In this document: one piece after another, positions 1-7,995 of the stretch
Numbering within the stretch: position 1 is the stretch's first letter
Layout of the letters: each line of letters starts with the position of its first letter
DNA from: Fibrobacter succinogenes
Lineage (GTDB): Bacteria; Fibrobacterota; Fibrobacteria; Fibrobacterales; Fibrobacteraceae
DNA length: 51,148 nt
NCBI GenBank assembly: GCA_902791475.1
Contig: CADAWC010000025.1
Coordinates: 1-51,148 of the forward strand
Reading direction: 5' to 3'
The notes under the pieces: generated by a model
Databases searched by the model: none
Seen by the model: only the letters and a program-made list of their open reading frames with translations
Told to the model about the DNA's origin: nothing
Program-made: the position numbers and the translations under genes

Positions 1-39
1 AAGTGGCAGATCGTGTTACGCGACGTGACGCGTGGCTAG
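1..39 (+). CDS. 3' end of an upstream gene (partial)
   Basis: Frame 1 is open from the window edge to a TAG at 37-39, leaving only 12 codons (tail reads ...LRDVTRG). It is followed after about 30 bp by a strong hairpin terminator, as expected for a gene end. Too little is left to name it. The pilus/secretion operon downstream makes a related gene possible, but that is a guess. Confidence 0.3.
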   Translation, partial: KWQIVLRDVTRG

Positions 40-66
40 TATCCTAGGGCAGGGCCCGCATATGAA

Positions 67-99
67 GAACCACCGGCTACGCCGGTGGGTTCCTTTTTT
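67..99 (+). terminator. intrinsic terminator of upstream gene
   Basis: GAACC plus ACCGGC pairs across a TAC loop with GCCGGT and GGTTC (one bulged G), followed by a run of six T. It ends the upstream gene and sits directly before the secretin remnant, in the same relative place as the hairpin at 1930-1955 before the intact secretin gene. Confidence 0.75.
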
Positions 100-233
100 A
101 CTTTATTTTTCTAAATCATGTCTCCATGAATTTTATACGTAAGTACGAGTTTGTTCTTATTTGACTAGTAGGGTAGTGCCAAGAATACCGAGATTCGCGA
201 CCTCTTACAAGGTATGGCGGTTCAGTATGGCTT
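93..233 (+). pseudogene. remnant of a diverged secretin gene 5' end
   Basis: Two blocks match the intact secretin gene at 1989. Bases 93-165 match its promoter tail, ATG and first ten codons (MNFIRKYE). Bases 180-233 match 2114-2167, with the DNA between deleted. In the second block there are 6 differences in 54 bp, all at third codon positions and all synonymous. The first block adds one synonymous and one Leu/Phe change, then a TGA. This pattern means the copy diverged while it was a functional gene and was truncated only later. It is the residue of another allele, not a decayed local duplication. Confidence 0.85.
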
Positions 234-249
234 GATTCGAAAGTCTCAA

Positions 250-278
250 TTGACATCACTCAGCCCTTTTTATATATT
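250..278 (+). promoter_or_regulatory. sigma-70 promoter, leaderless type
   Basis: Perfect -35 TTGACA (250-255), 17-bp spacer, -10 TATATT (273-278). The ATG lies only 6 nt beyond the -10 box, so transcription should start at or next to the start codon at 285. No Shine-Dalgarno sequence is present. Confidence 0.85.
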
Positions 279-284
279 CATAGC

Positions 285-1889
285 ATGGGACTTTACGTCA
301 ATCCAAACAATATAAACTTCCAAGAGGCGCTGGATTCTCCCATTTACGTGGACAAGTCCATGCTTATCGCCGAAATCAACCGCCTTGTGCGCACAACGAA
401 AAAATTCGTGTGCGTTTCACGTTCGCGCCGTTTCGGAAAGACTATGGCGGGTAATATGCTCAGTGCCTACTTCAGCAAGGGTTGTGACAGCCGCGAGCTG
501 TTCGCAAATTTGAAGATTGCGAAAGATCCCAGCTTCGAGAAATACCTGAACAAACTGAATGTCATCAAGTTGGATGTAAATGCGTTCTATTCGAACCTGT
601 CAAAGAAAGAACAGGAAGAGAAGGTTGACCGCAAAACAAGGGACATAACGCCGATTTTCAACGGTGCCGTTGTAAAGGAACTGATTCCGGCGTTTCCCGA
701 TTGCGAAATAACCGAAGACGATAGTATTGCTGATGCTCTTCTCAAAATATACGCCAAGACAGGCGAACAGTTCGTCGTCATCATCGACGAATATGATGTT
801 CTTGTTCGCGAAAAGGTTTCTGCGGAGGTTTTCAAGTCCTACCTTGCATTCTTGAATGCCATGTTCAAAAACGATAACCTTGCGCCGGCCATTGCGCTCG
901 CTTACCTCACGGGTATTTTGCCCGTCGTCCGCGACAAGGTCCAGTCAAAGTTGAACGTTTTCCGCGAATACACCATGGCGGGTGCAAGCCGACTATCCGA
1001 ATTTGTCGGATTCACTGCGGAAGAGGTGCAAGCACTCTGTCAGGAAAGCGGGCTAGATTTTGAAGAATGTAAGCGTTGGTACGACGGCTACAATCTGAAC
1101 GGAATTGAAATCTATAGCCCGAACTCTATTGTTGAAGCTATCGATAATGGCGAAATTTGCAGTTACTGGACGCAGACAGGTTCTTATGAGGCTCTCAAGA
1201 ATTACATCCTGATGGATTTTGAAGGAATCTTGCAGGACGTGAAGACGATGATCGGTGGTGGTCGGGTTGATGTGAATGTGAATAGTTATCTGAACACGAT
1301 GACGGACTTCCACAACAAGGACGACGTGTTCACCTACCTTGTCCATCTTGGGTACTTAGCGTATGACCGTAAGGAACAGCAGTGTTACATCCCTAATCGC
1401 GAGGTGCGTGATCAGTGGATTCTTTCGGTTCAGCAGTCGCCCGATTACAAGGGCCTGATGGAACTGGTGAATGCTAGCAAGGAGCTTGTGGAGTCCACCA
1501 TCGAATGCGATGCGTCCGCAGTTGCCGAAGCTCTGAACAAGTCTCATGAACAGATTTGCAACAACTTAAACTATAACAACGAAGGAACATTCCAATCGGT
1601 AATCTGCCTTGCATATTTCTATGCAAACCTGAAATACACAATTGTAAAAGAAATGCCCGCTGGGAAAGGCGTGGCTGACGTGGTGATGATTCCGTATGTG
1701 CCGAATACGCCTGCGTTGATTATCGAACTGAAACGGAATGCTTGTGAGAAGACCGCTCTCACGCAAATTCATCTAAAGAATTACGGAAATGCCCTTGAAA
1801 AATACTCTGGCGACTTACTATTTGTTGGCGTAAATTATGATGAAAAGACCAAGGAACACCGCTGCGTCATTGAAAAGTTCGTGAAATAA
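285..1889 (+). CDS. AAA-ATPase-like protein with PD-(D/E)XK nuclease domain
   Basis: A 534-residue protein of the AAA-ATPase_like plus DUF1703-type PD-(D/E)XK family, expanded in Bacteroidetes and Fibrobacter and of unknown role. Visible: the family opening with YVDKS near 21; Walker-A variant SRSRRFGKT (45-53); Walker-B-like VVIIDEYD (164-171); and a C-terminal nuclease core with D465 in GVAD followed by the IELK motif (E481, K483). The key residues look intact, so it is probably active. The gene has its own leaderless promoter and terminator. It sits between a diverged fragment of the secretin gene and the intact secretin gene, so it appears to be an inserted accessory gene. The start is fixed by the promoter spacing and the absence of an earlier start. 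Confidence 0.85.
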   Translation: MGLYVNPNNINFQEALDSPIYVDKSMLIAEINRLVRTTKKFVCVSRSRRFGKTMAGNMLSAYFSKGCDSRELFANLKIAKDPSFEKYLNKLNVIKLDVNAFYSNLSKKEQEEKVDRKTRDITPIFNGAVVKELIPAFPDCEITEDDSIADALLKIYAKTGEQFVVIIDEYDVLVREKVSAEVFKSYLAFLNAMFKNDNLAPAIALAYLTGILPVVRDKVQSKLNVFREYTMAGASRLSEFVGFTAEEVQALCQESGLDFEECKRWYDGYNLNGIEIYSPNSIVEAIDNGEICSYWTQTGSYEALKNYILMDFEGILQDVKTMIGGGRVDVNVNSYLNTMTDFHNKDDVFTYLVHLGYLAYDRKEQQCYIPNREVRDQWILSVQQSPDYKGLMELVNASKELVESTIECDASAVAEALNKSHEQICNNLNYNNEGTFQSVICLAYFYANLKYTIVKEMPAGKGVADVVMIPYVPNTPALIIELKRNACEKTALTQIHLKNYGNALEKYSGDLLFVGVNYDEKTKEHRCVIEKFVK

Positions 1890-1929
1890 TTTTTATACAT
1901 TTTTCTTACAATTTCTTAAATTACTGATA

Positions 1930-1963
1930 AAGGCTCCTTCTCCGCAAGGTGCCTTTTCTTTTT
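1930..1963 (+). terminator. intrinsic terminator
   Basis: AAGGC and CCTT pair with AAGG and GCCTT around a CTCCGC loop (one T-T mismatch), followed by a T-rich stretch. It separates the ATPase gene from the secretin operon. Confidence 0.7.
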
Positions 1964-1975
1964 ACTTTATTTTTC

Positions 1976-1981
1976 TAACTT
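1976..1981 (+). promoter_or_regulatory. putative -10 box of the secretin operon
   Basis: TAACTT lies 7 nt before the ATG at 1989, within the recurrent local pattern of a -10 box almost touching the start codon. No good -35 is visible. The same context, slightly altered, is kept in the remnant at 105-126. Confidence 0.45.
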
Positions 1982-1988
1982 TGTCTCC

Positions 1989-4007
1989 ATGAATTTTATA
2001 CGCAAGTACGAGTTGGTTTTTGCATTGTTGTTTGCATTGTACGCAATGGTGCCCGCCCAGACATTTACTCCGCTCCCGATTGCGGATTCCGTTATTGTTA
2101 AGAATCTGAACGTCAAGAATACCGAAATTCGCGATCTCTTACAAGGTATGGCCGTCCAGTACGGGCTCAACTTGTTCCTGGCTCCCGATGTTCGCGGCCC
2201 GGTGACAATCAATTTCAATAATCAGCCGCTTAAGGACGCTTTGCGCTTGCTTTTGCAATGGAACGGCTACGATTACACAGTCGATGGTGGTACGATTCAT
2301 GTTCGTAAGCATGTCGAAAAGGCTCCGGAACCGCCCAAACCTCCTGAGAAACGTTTCCGTGTCGAAAGTCGCAACAATACTTTGACGATGGATGTCGAAG
2401 ACGCTCCTCTGGACAAGGTTGTCCGTAAAATTGTCGAGGTCACAGGCAAGAATATTCTTTTGGAACGTGGCGAAAATAAACATATATCTCTCTTTGTGCA
2501 GAATATGCCTTTTGAGCGCGCTATTCGTCATGTGGCGGAATCGGCGGAATTGGACTACGAAGAAGATGATGGCGTCATTTCTATCAAGAAGGCCGCTTGG
2601 AATCTTGGAAATGGTCGCCAAGAGAATGGTGGTCGTTTCAGAGTTCGCCTTGTGAATGATTCTCTGTTGAACATCGAGGCTATTGATGCTCCGCTTGCAT
2701 CTCTCTTGAGTGAAGTTCTTGCACAGACAAAGTTGAACACGATGGTTTACGGAAAAATTGAGGGACATGTGACAGCGCATATTTCTGCGATTCCTATTCG
2801 TGATGCTCTCAAATTTTTGTTCCGTGGCACGTCTTACACCTTCTGGGAACGCGATGGTGTTTATTTTATCGGTCCTCACGAAATGCAGACTGCGGACAAT
2901 TCTCTCTTGATTAAGCTCAAGCATTTGCGCGCCGAAGATGTCATTAAGCTTTTGCCTACGACGCTTACAAGGAGTACGCAGATTCAGGTGGTCAAGTCGC
3001 AGAACGCTTTGATGGCGGTCGGTAACTACGATGTGCTTGATGCGATTTCGCAGTATGTCGATAAGATGGATTTGCCGGTGGCGCAGATTTTGATTGAAGT
3101 TCTCGTAGTCGATATGGATATCGAAAAGGGCCACAGTCATGGGCTGAATTTGCTTTTCGGCAAGGCTTCTCAGCACATGGGTTCCGAAAAATTGTTCCCG
3201 AGCATTGATCAAACTTTGAACGCAAGGCAGACCCAAAAGATATTTAATGGTCTTGGTTTGGGCGAAATTGTGAGTATTCCAAAGGACATGGTGACGAAGA
3301 TCAATGCCATGGAACAAGAAAAGATTCTTGATGTGAAGGCTCGCTCCCAGATTGCAACGTTGAATGGCGAAACGGCGGTTCTCACGATTGGTCAAACGCA
3401 GTATTACATGATGTCGTCCGAGGTGGATTACAATCAGGGCGATGCGGTCACGTCCAAGACGACTCAGCGTTTCGAACAAATTGAAGCTAATTCCAATATC
3501 ACGGTGACGCCTTACGTGACGGGCGAGGGTGAAATCACTTGCGAGATTGTTCCAGATTTCTCTGAACCGGAAGGCAGCTTTAACAGCACCGTTCCGCCTA
3601 CGCTTAACAAACGCTACGTGAAGTCTTCGGTCCGTTTGCGCGATGGCGAGACGATTGTGCTTGGCGGCATGGTGAAAGAATCGGTGAACGATGTGTACAA
3701 CCAGGTGCCGTTCCTCGGTTCTATCCCTGTTCTTGGCTGGTTGTTCAAGAACGTGGAACGTGTGCATAGCAAGAGCCAACTTTTGATTTTTGTGACTCCT
3801 CATATTTACTATGGTCATGAGGGCAGCGTTGATATTGCTGATGAAATTGAAAAAGCCAAGCAGCCGCTTGTGCCGAAGAAAGAAAAAGTGGAAAAGGAAG
3901 AACCGGCTAAAGAGCCTGTTGTCGAAACTCCTGCTGATACTGTTGCCGCAGCAGACGTAACGCCGGCCGACACATCCGAAGTCAAAACAGAACAGGTCGA
4001 AAAGTAG
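1989..4007 (+). CDS. secretin (PilQ/GspD-type outer-membrane pore)
   Basis: A 672-residue secretin that forms the outer-membrane ring of a type IV pilus or type II secretion system. A signal peptide (1-23, ending AQ) is followed by three tandem STN/N0-like modules (about 33-108, 130-202, 222-296), where most secretins have one. An N1-like module (303-365) and the secretin core (about 366-620) follow, with the typical LRDGETIVLGG and VPFLGSIPVLGWLF motifs and a final LLIFVTPHI strand. The tail is Lys/Glu/Pro/Ala-rich. The stop TAG overlaps the GTG start of the next gene by one base, which implies translational coupling. PilQ and GspD cannot be told apart here; the partners look like PilM/N and PilO/P. 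Confidence 0.93.
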   Translation: MNFIRKYELVFALLFALYAMVPAQTFTPLPIADSVIVKNLNVKNTEIRDLLQGMAVQYGLNLFLAPDVRGPVTINFNNQPLKDALRLLLQWNGYDYTVDGGTIHVRKHVEKAPEPPKPPEKRFRVESRNNTLTMDVEDAPLDKVVRKIVEVTGKNILLERGENKHISLFVQNMPFERAIRHVAESAELDYEEDDGVISIKKAAWNLGNGRQENGGRFRVRLVNDSLLNIEAIDAPLASLLSEVLAQTKLNTMVYGKIEGHVTAHISAIPIRDALKFLFRGTSYTFWERDGVYFIGPHEMQTADNSLLIKLKHLRAEDVIKLLPTTLTRSTQIQVVKSQNALMAVGNYDVLDAISQYVDKMDLPVAQILIEVLVVDMDIEKGHSHGLNLLFGKASQHMGSEKLFPSIDQTLNARQTQKIFNGLGLGEIVSIPKDMVTKINAMEQEKILDVKARSQIATLNGETAVLTIGQTQYYMMSSEVDYNQGDAVTSKTTQRFEQIEANSNITVTPYVTGEGEITCEIVPDFSEPEGSFNSTVPPTLNKRYVKSSVRLRDGETIVLGGMVKESVNDVYNQVPFLGSIPVLGWLFKNVERVHSKSQLLIFVTPHIYYGHEGSVDIADEIEKAKQPLVPKKEKVEKEEPAKEPVVETPADTVAAADVTPADTSEVKTEQVEK

Positions 4008-5230
4008 TGGCTACGTCTCTGGGAAAAATGCTTGATGATGTCACCGGACGATTCTGGTGGGTGCTTGTCGTAAGCGATTTTGCTAATGCGGGCGCAGCCC
4101 ATATTTTACGCGTGATGCGTGGGTGTGGTGCTGGTCGCAGTTTTGTAGATTTCTCATTTTCGGGAACACTTGCGGAATGTCGTGAATTCCAGGTGAAAAA
4201 CGGTGGCGGTGCAGATGGCGTTTTGCTGGTGGACTGCTGTACGCCTGTAAAAATAGTTTCTGAAGAAGTCGGGGCTGTCGCGGATTTCCCCGGTTATAAA
4301 GCTGAGAATCTAGATAACGTAGAATCTATAAGTGGTGATTTTTCGGCAGTCGCTTTGAAAAGTTCTGTAGAGAATTTTGTAGCCGATATGGACAAGTATG
4401 GCTTCAAGATTTTACTCCATGTCCCATCGGTTCTTGTTGTTGCTGAATTGCTGGATGTTTCAAGCGAACAACCATGCTTGTTTACGAATTGTAGCGATGG
4501 CTTTGTTCGTCTGTTGCTTGCTTCTGGCGGTAAAATTGTTGCTGGATACAAGGTAGCGGGGGAGAACGTAGAGCGTTTATCGAGTTATGTTCGTGAACAT
4601 TTCTTTTTGAAAGAAACGGTTGATGAGCAATTTTCGATGGAACCCGAAACGCTTGCGAAGGCTGTTGCCGAGGACGCTTGGCTCTTCCGTACCGATGGCG
4701 TGCCTGCGTTCCATACGGCTGTAGATAAGGGGGCAGTTCGCCGAATACGCGAGGCTGCTTTTTCACGTCGAATTCTAAAATTTTGCCTAGCGTTTGTTTC
4801 TTTGTCTTTTATTACTCTGTTTGCGTTCCGCATAGGGACTAGCGTATATGTGGACCGTTCGCAGTCTAAGATTCAAGGGTTCAAGGCTCGCGTGCAAAAA
4901 CAAAAAGAACTTTCGCAGGTGCTCGAAAAACTTGAAAATGACAGGGCCGCATCGGAATCGTTTTTGAAACATCGTAGCCATATGGCGACATCGCTAAAGA
5001 ATTTTGTAGTTAATGTTACTGATAACGTTTGGATTACAAGCTGGAACGCTTCTCGCGGGAATCATTCTGTGCAGGGCTACGCCATTACGCCTGAAGATCT
5101 TTCTGATTTCTTATCTACGCTTGAAAAGGAACGGAACTTAGTCAACGTGCGTCTTAAAACGACCGAAAAGACGACTTGGAATAAACTCCAAGTTATAAAG
5201 TTTAGCTTGGGCGCGGAGGATGTTCGATGA
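4007..5230 (+). CDS. PilM/PilN-type fusion (GspL-like inner-membrane protein)
   Basis: A 407-residue bitopic protein. About 250 cytoplasmic residues resemble a degenerate PilM/GspL actin-like domain. One membrane helix (about 256-277) follows, then a coiled coil and a periplasmic PilN/GspL-like ferredoxin-fold domain. This is the GspL architecture, equivalent to PilM and PilN joined. GTG start at 4007 overlaps the secretin stop (TAGTG); the end overlaps the next gene as ATGA. It would link a cytoplasmic ATPase to the periplasmic assembly platform. The assignment rests on topology, length and gene order; the N-terminal sequence itself is too diverged to identify by eye. Confidence 0.65.
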   Translation: MATSLGKMLDDVTGRFWWVLVVSDFANAGAAHILRVMRGCGAGRSFVDFSFSGTLAECREFQVKNGGGADGVLLVDCCTPVKIVSEEVGAVADFPGYKAENLDNVESISGDFSAVALKSSVENFVADMDKYGFKILLHVPSVLVVAELLDVSSEQPCLFTNCSDGFVRLLLASGGKIVAGYKVAGENVERLSSYVREHFFLKETVDEQFSMEPETLAKAVAEDAWLFRTDGVPAFHTAVDKGAVRRIREAAFSRRILKFCLAFVSLSFITLFAFRIGTSVYVDRSQSKIQGFKARVQKQKELSQVLEKLENDRAASESFLKHRSHMATSLKNFVVNVTDNVWITSWNASRGNHSVQGYAITPEDLSDFLSTLEKERNLVNVRLKTTEKTTWNKLQVIKFSLGAEDVR

Positions 5231-6129
5231 AGATGTTTCTTTCGCGAAAGAAGTATAGCATAATTGCTTTTACTGCGGTCCTATTTACCTTGTATACTCT
5301 TTTCTGGTTTGTGGTACCGTCTGCAAAGAATGTGGCAGAATCATTTTCCTCTGCGCGTTCCGAAATTAAAATGTCGGAGTCTATGCAGGATGTCGATGCT
5401 TCTCCGGATTCCTTGATTGCGGAATACAACAAGGTCTCTACGCGCATTAAAAAGTATACGAACGTTCAAGTGACGTCTTCGAAAATCCTTACGTTCGTGC
5501 ATGAGGTTGCATCGAAATCGGGAATTGTCTTGAACGATTTGTCTACGGGTGAAATGCACAGTTCTGAATCCGAAATTGAAATTCCAGTTTCGTTTAAGAC
5601 GAATGATTCGTTTCTCGATGTCCTAAGATTTTTGAAGGAACTTGAAAATGGAATGTTCTGTATCCGCATAGATGATGTGAGCTTGAACCGTGAAGAAAAG
5701 GGGCGGGTGTCCGCATCGGTTCGGTTCTCTGTCTTAAGCCGTAATGCAAATAGTTCTGGCTCAGCTGTGGCTCTCAAAAATAGTTCCAGTTTAAGCTTGA
5801 AGGACATGCTTTCTTTGCTCCAACCGCAAGAATTTTCGCTTGAGGGTTTGCGCGATCCGTTTAGCTTGCCCAAGTCGCTTTTGCCAAAGCCGAAGCCTGC
5901 TCCAGTTAAGGTCGCAAAGCCCAAGGAACTTCCGCCGCCCAAAGAACATCCGCCAATCACTCTCGATGCCATTTTGCCGGGGAATAATCCTGTCGCAATC
6001 CTCAAATTCCGTGGGGAATCTGCCGTTGTGAGCGTCGGGCAGAAGATTTGGGAAGTTACAGTTGTCGCCATCAAGAACGATTGCGTTATTTTGCGCGATG
6101 AAATTGGAAAGTTTGAGTTGAAGTACTAG
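5227..6129 (+). CDS. PilO-type protein with C-terminal PilP/GspC-like domain
   Basis: A 300-residue bitopic inner-membrane protein. One membrane helix (about 10-30) leads into a coiled coil and a PilO/GspM-like ferredoxin fold (about 70-175). A Pro/Lys-rich linker (about 215-245, with RDPF before it) joins a small beta domain (248-300) that resembles the PilP/GspC homology region which docks on the secretin N0 domain. The start ATG overlaps the previous stop (ATGA). With the two preceding genes it forms a compact three-gene module in the order secretin, PilMN, PilOP. The usual pilMNOPQ order ends with the secretin and has separate genes. Confidence 0.65.
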   Translation: MKMFLSRKKYSIIAFTAVLFTLYTLFWFVVPSAKNVAESFSSARSEIKMSESMQDVDASPDSLIAEYNKVSTRIKKYTNVQVTSSKILTFVHEVASKSGIVLNDLSTGEMHSSESEIEIPVSFKTNDSFLDVLRFLKELENGMFCIRIDDVSLNREEKGRVSASVRFSVLSRNANSSGSAVALKNSSSLSLKDMLSLLQPQEFSLEGLRDPFSLPKSLLPKPKPAPVKVAKPKELPPPKEHPPITLDAILPGNNPVAILKFRGESAVVSVGQKIWEVTVVAIKNDCVILRDEIGKFELKY

Positions 6130-6167
6130 TTTTCAAAACTCCTAAAATTTCACGAACAGCTCGTTCA

Positions 6168-6202
6168 TGTAACTTGTTGATTTTCACCAAGTTACATTTT
6201 TT
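6168..6202 (+). terminator. intrinsic terminator of the secretin operon
   Basis: Perfect 9-bp stem, TGTAACTTG with CAAGTTACA, around an 11-nt loop and followed by six T. It closes the secretin-PilMN-PilOP operon. Confidence 0.85.
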
Positions 6203-6530
6203 ATAATGAAAAAAGTGGCGTTTTTGAGCGAATTTCGCCATTTGTATAATAATTTGTATGCTTAAAGTAAGAAAAATCTTGTCAAGGGATGTTTGAAAAA
6301 ATACCTGTTGATAACTTGTGCTGAAATTAAGTGATAATTTTGTTACACATGCGTTTGTAAGGGTGGTGTAAACTGGAAAAAGTGTGATAAAAAATGTTTC
6401 TAAAATTTTTTTGCCGTTTTTAAGTCAAAAAAGGGAATTTCAAATTTTTTTTCCTCGCGGTGATTGTGCTTTGAAAATCGTTTCTTATTTTTTGCTTGCC
6501 CTTTTATATTTTGGATTGGTTTTTTAGATC
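6203..6530 (+). other. AT-rich leader region of dnaA (possible origin, unproven)
   Basis: About 330 bp with no convincing gene. It is very AT-rich, with T and A runs and several GTGATAA/TTGATAAC words (near 6308, 6330 and 6382) that only weakly resemble DnaA boxes. A TATATT box at 6505-6510 is the likely -10 of dnaA, 20 nt before its GTG. The position next to dnaA and the base composition would suit a replication origin, but no cluster of good TTATCCACA boxes is visible. Confidence 0.4.
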
Positions 6531-6538
6531 GTGGATAA
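6530..6538 (-). promoter_or_regulatory. DnaA-box-like site over the dnaA start codon
   Basis: Read on the minus strand the site is TTATCCACG, 8 of 9 matches to the DnaA box TTATCCACA. It includes the GTG start codon (6531-6533). A bound DnaA there could block transcription or translation start and autoregulate the gene. A single site may be chance. Confidence 0.4.
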
Positions 6539-7994
6539 TACTGTTTCTTTGTTGGATATTGCAGAGTCGCCCTGGCAACAGGTGCTCGACCGCGTGCGTT
6601 CGGAATGTAAGGACTTTTTTGGTGCCGTGATTCTCGACGCTCTTGGTTATGAGGGAATGTGCAATGGCTATGCCTTGCTCACTGTTCCTGACGAGCTTCG
6701 CGAGAACTGGGTGAATTCCCATTATGGCGATTTATTGCGCAAGTCCTTTACGGCTGTATTTGGTAGTGAATTTGTTGATTATCGCATCCGTCAGATTGCT
6801 CCTTCGGACCCGATTCCCGAAATCAAGCTCACGATGCCTGTTATTCCGCGTCCCGAGAAAAAGAAGGCTGAGGTTAAGCGCCCGAAGCAGCCTTTGGCTC
6901 TTTATGCCCGCTATACTTTTGAAAACTTTGTCGAAGGGGAGTGCAATTCTACGGCTTTCCGTGCGTGCCAGGCGGTGGCCGAAAATCCGGGTGACCCGGC
7001 TTTGAATCCGCTTTTTGTCTATGGCGAAAGTGGCCTTGGTAAGACGCACTTGTTGCAGTCCATTGCTGCTAAAATCCAGAAGAGCCGCCCTGAGGCATCC
7101 ATTGTCTATTGCCACGCTTATGACTTTTTGCGTGATGCAACGGCTATGGCGTCAGCCCTCCACAACAAGACGGGCAATGTGCGTGAACTTGCAGAAAAGT
7201 TCCGTGAACGCTATGAACTTTGCGATGTGCTTTTGCTTGACGATGTGCAACTCTTGGAAAAGGGCCTCTGGACGCAGGACCGCCTTGCGATTCTGATTAA
7301 GCATTTGCGCGCCGAAGGCAAGCAGGTCGTGATTTCTTGCGACCGCCATCCGAACCTGTTTAAGGTTGTCGATACGGATAACGAATCCCGCGGTTCTTCG
7401 AGGTCTTCGATCCCGAGCATTTCCAAGAAGCTCCTTGCTCCGCTTGCATCCTGTGTGGCTGTGGGCATTGATGAACCGGATCTTGCGACCCGTATGAACT
7501 TGATTAGCAAGAAGTCCGAAGATTTGCCGTTTGCAAAGGGTGACCGCGAAGAAATTTGCCGCTACCTTTCGATGCAGCCGCGCAAGAACGTGCGCCTGAT
7601 TGAAGGTCTCTTGAACTTCCTCGGTGCAATGAACATGTTCTGCAAGGCCGACTTGAACTTGAATGGCGTGAAGCGCCTCGTGGCACCGTCGGAACATGGT
7701 GGCCATGTGGAACTCACCGCCAAGAACATTATTGAAGCGGTCGCTATGGATTACCGTGTCGAGGTCTGTGAACTCTCGTCCAAGCGCCAGGCTGCCGCGA
7801 TTTCTATGCCCCGCAAGGTGGCGATGTTCCTTTGCCGCGAACTCACGACCGATTCTCTCCAGAATATCGGCGCGATGTTCTGCAGGGACTATGCCACTGT
7901 AATCGCCGCCATTAATTCCCTGAAAAAGCAGATGGAAACGGATGCGTCCCTCGCAAGGCGCGTTCAAGATATCCGTTATATGCTGGAAGCCTAG
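6531..7994 (+). CDS. dnaA: divergent DnaA-family replication initiator
   Basis: 487 residues with the DnaA domain order: domain I (about 10-80), a short linker, AAA+ domain (about 120-365), and helix-turn-helix domain IV (about 405-487). Walker A is GESGLGKT (165-172), Walker B LLLDD (234-238), and the sensor-2 Arg is in NVRLIEG (R355). Two canonical features are missing. The box VII arginine finger (SRF in most DnaA) aligns to APL near 303-305, after a Ser/Arg-rich insertion (285-297). The DnaA signature GGRDHTT reads FCRDYAT (450-456), changing two base-contact residues. GTG start with no Shine-Dalgarno. It could be the only DnaA of this lineage or a specialised paralogue. Confidence 0.85.
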   Translation: MDNTVSLLDIAESPWQQVLDRVRSECKDFFGAVILDALGYEGMCNGYALLTVPDELRENWVNSHYGDLLRKSFTAVFGSEFVDYRIRQIAPSDPIPEIKLTMPVIPRPEKKKAEVKRPKQPLALYARYTFENFVEGECNSTAFRACQAVAENPGDPALNPLFVYGESGLGKTHLLQSIAAKIQKSRPEASIVYCHAYDFLRDATAMASALHNKTGNVRELAEKFRERYELCDVLLLDDVQLLEKGLWTQDRLAILIKHLRAEGKQVVISCDRHPNLFKVVDTDNESRGSSRSSIPSISKKLLAPLASCVAVGIDEPDLATRMNLISKKSEDLPFAKGDREEICRYLSMQPRKNVRLIEGLLNFLGAMNMFCKADLNLNGVKRLVAPSEHGGHVELTAKNIIEAVAMDYRVEVCELSSKRQAAAISMPRKVAMFLCRELTTDSLQNIGAMFCRDYATVIAAINSLKKQMETDASLARRVQDIRYMLEA

Positions 7995-7995
7995 C

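Noticed and set aside
2139..3818. A 559-codon open frame on the minus strand opposite the secretin gene
   Set aside because: His/Arg-rich shadow without any recognisable domain; the secretin on the other strand is full length.
6206..6265. A 19-codon frame starting MKKVAFLSEF upstream of dnaA
   Set aside because: No ribosome-binding site and located right after the terminator; too short to support without conservation.
6203..6530. Replication origin next to dnaA
   Set aside because: AT-rich and well placed, but no cluster of good DnaA boxes; kept only as a possibility in the region note.
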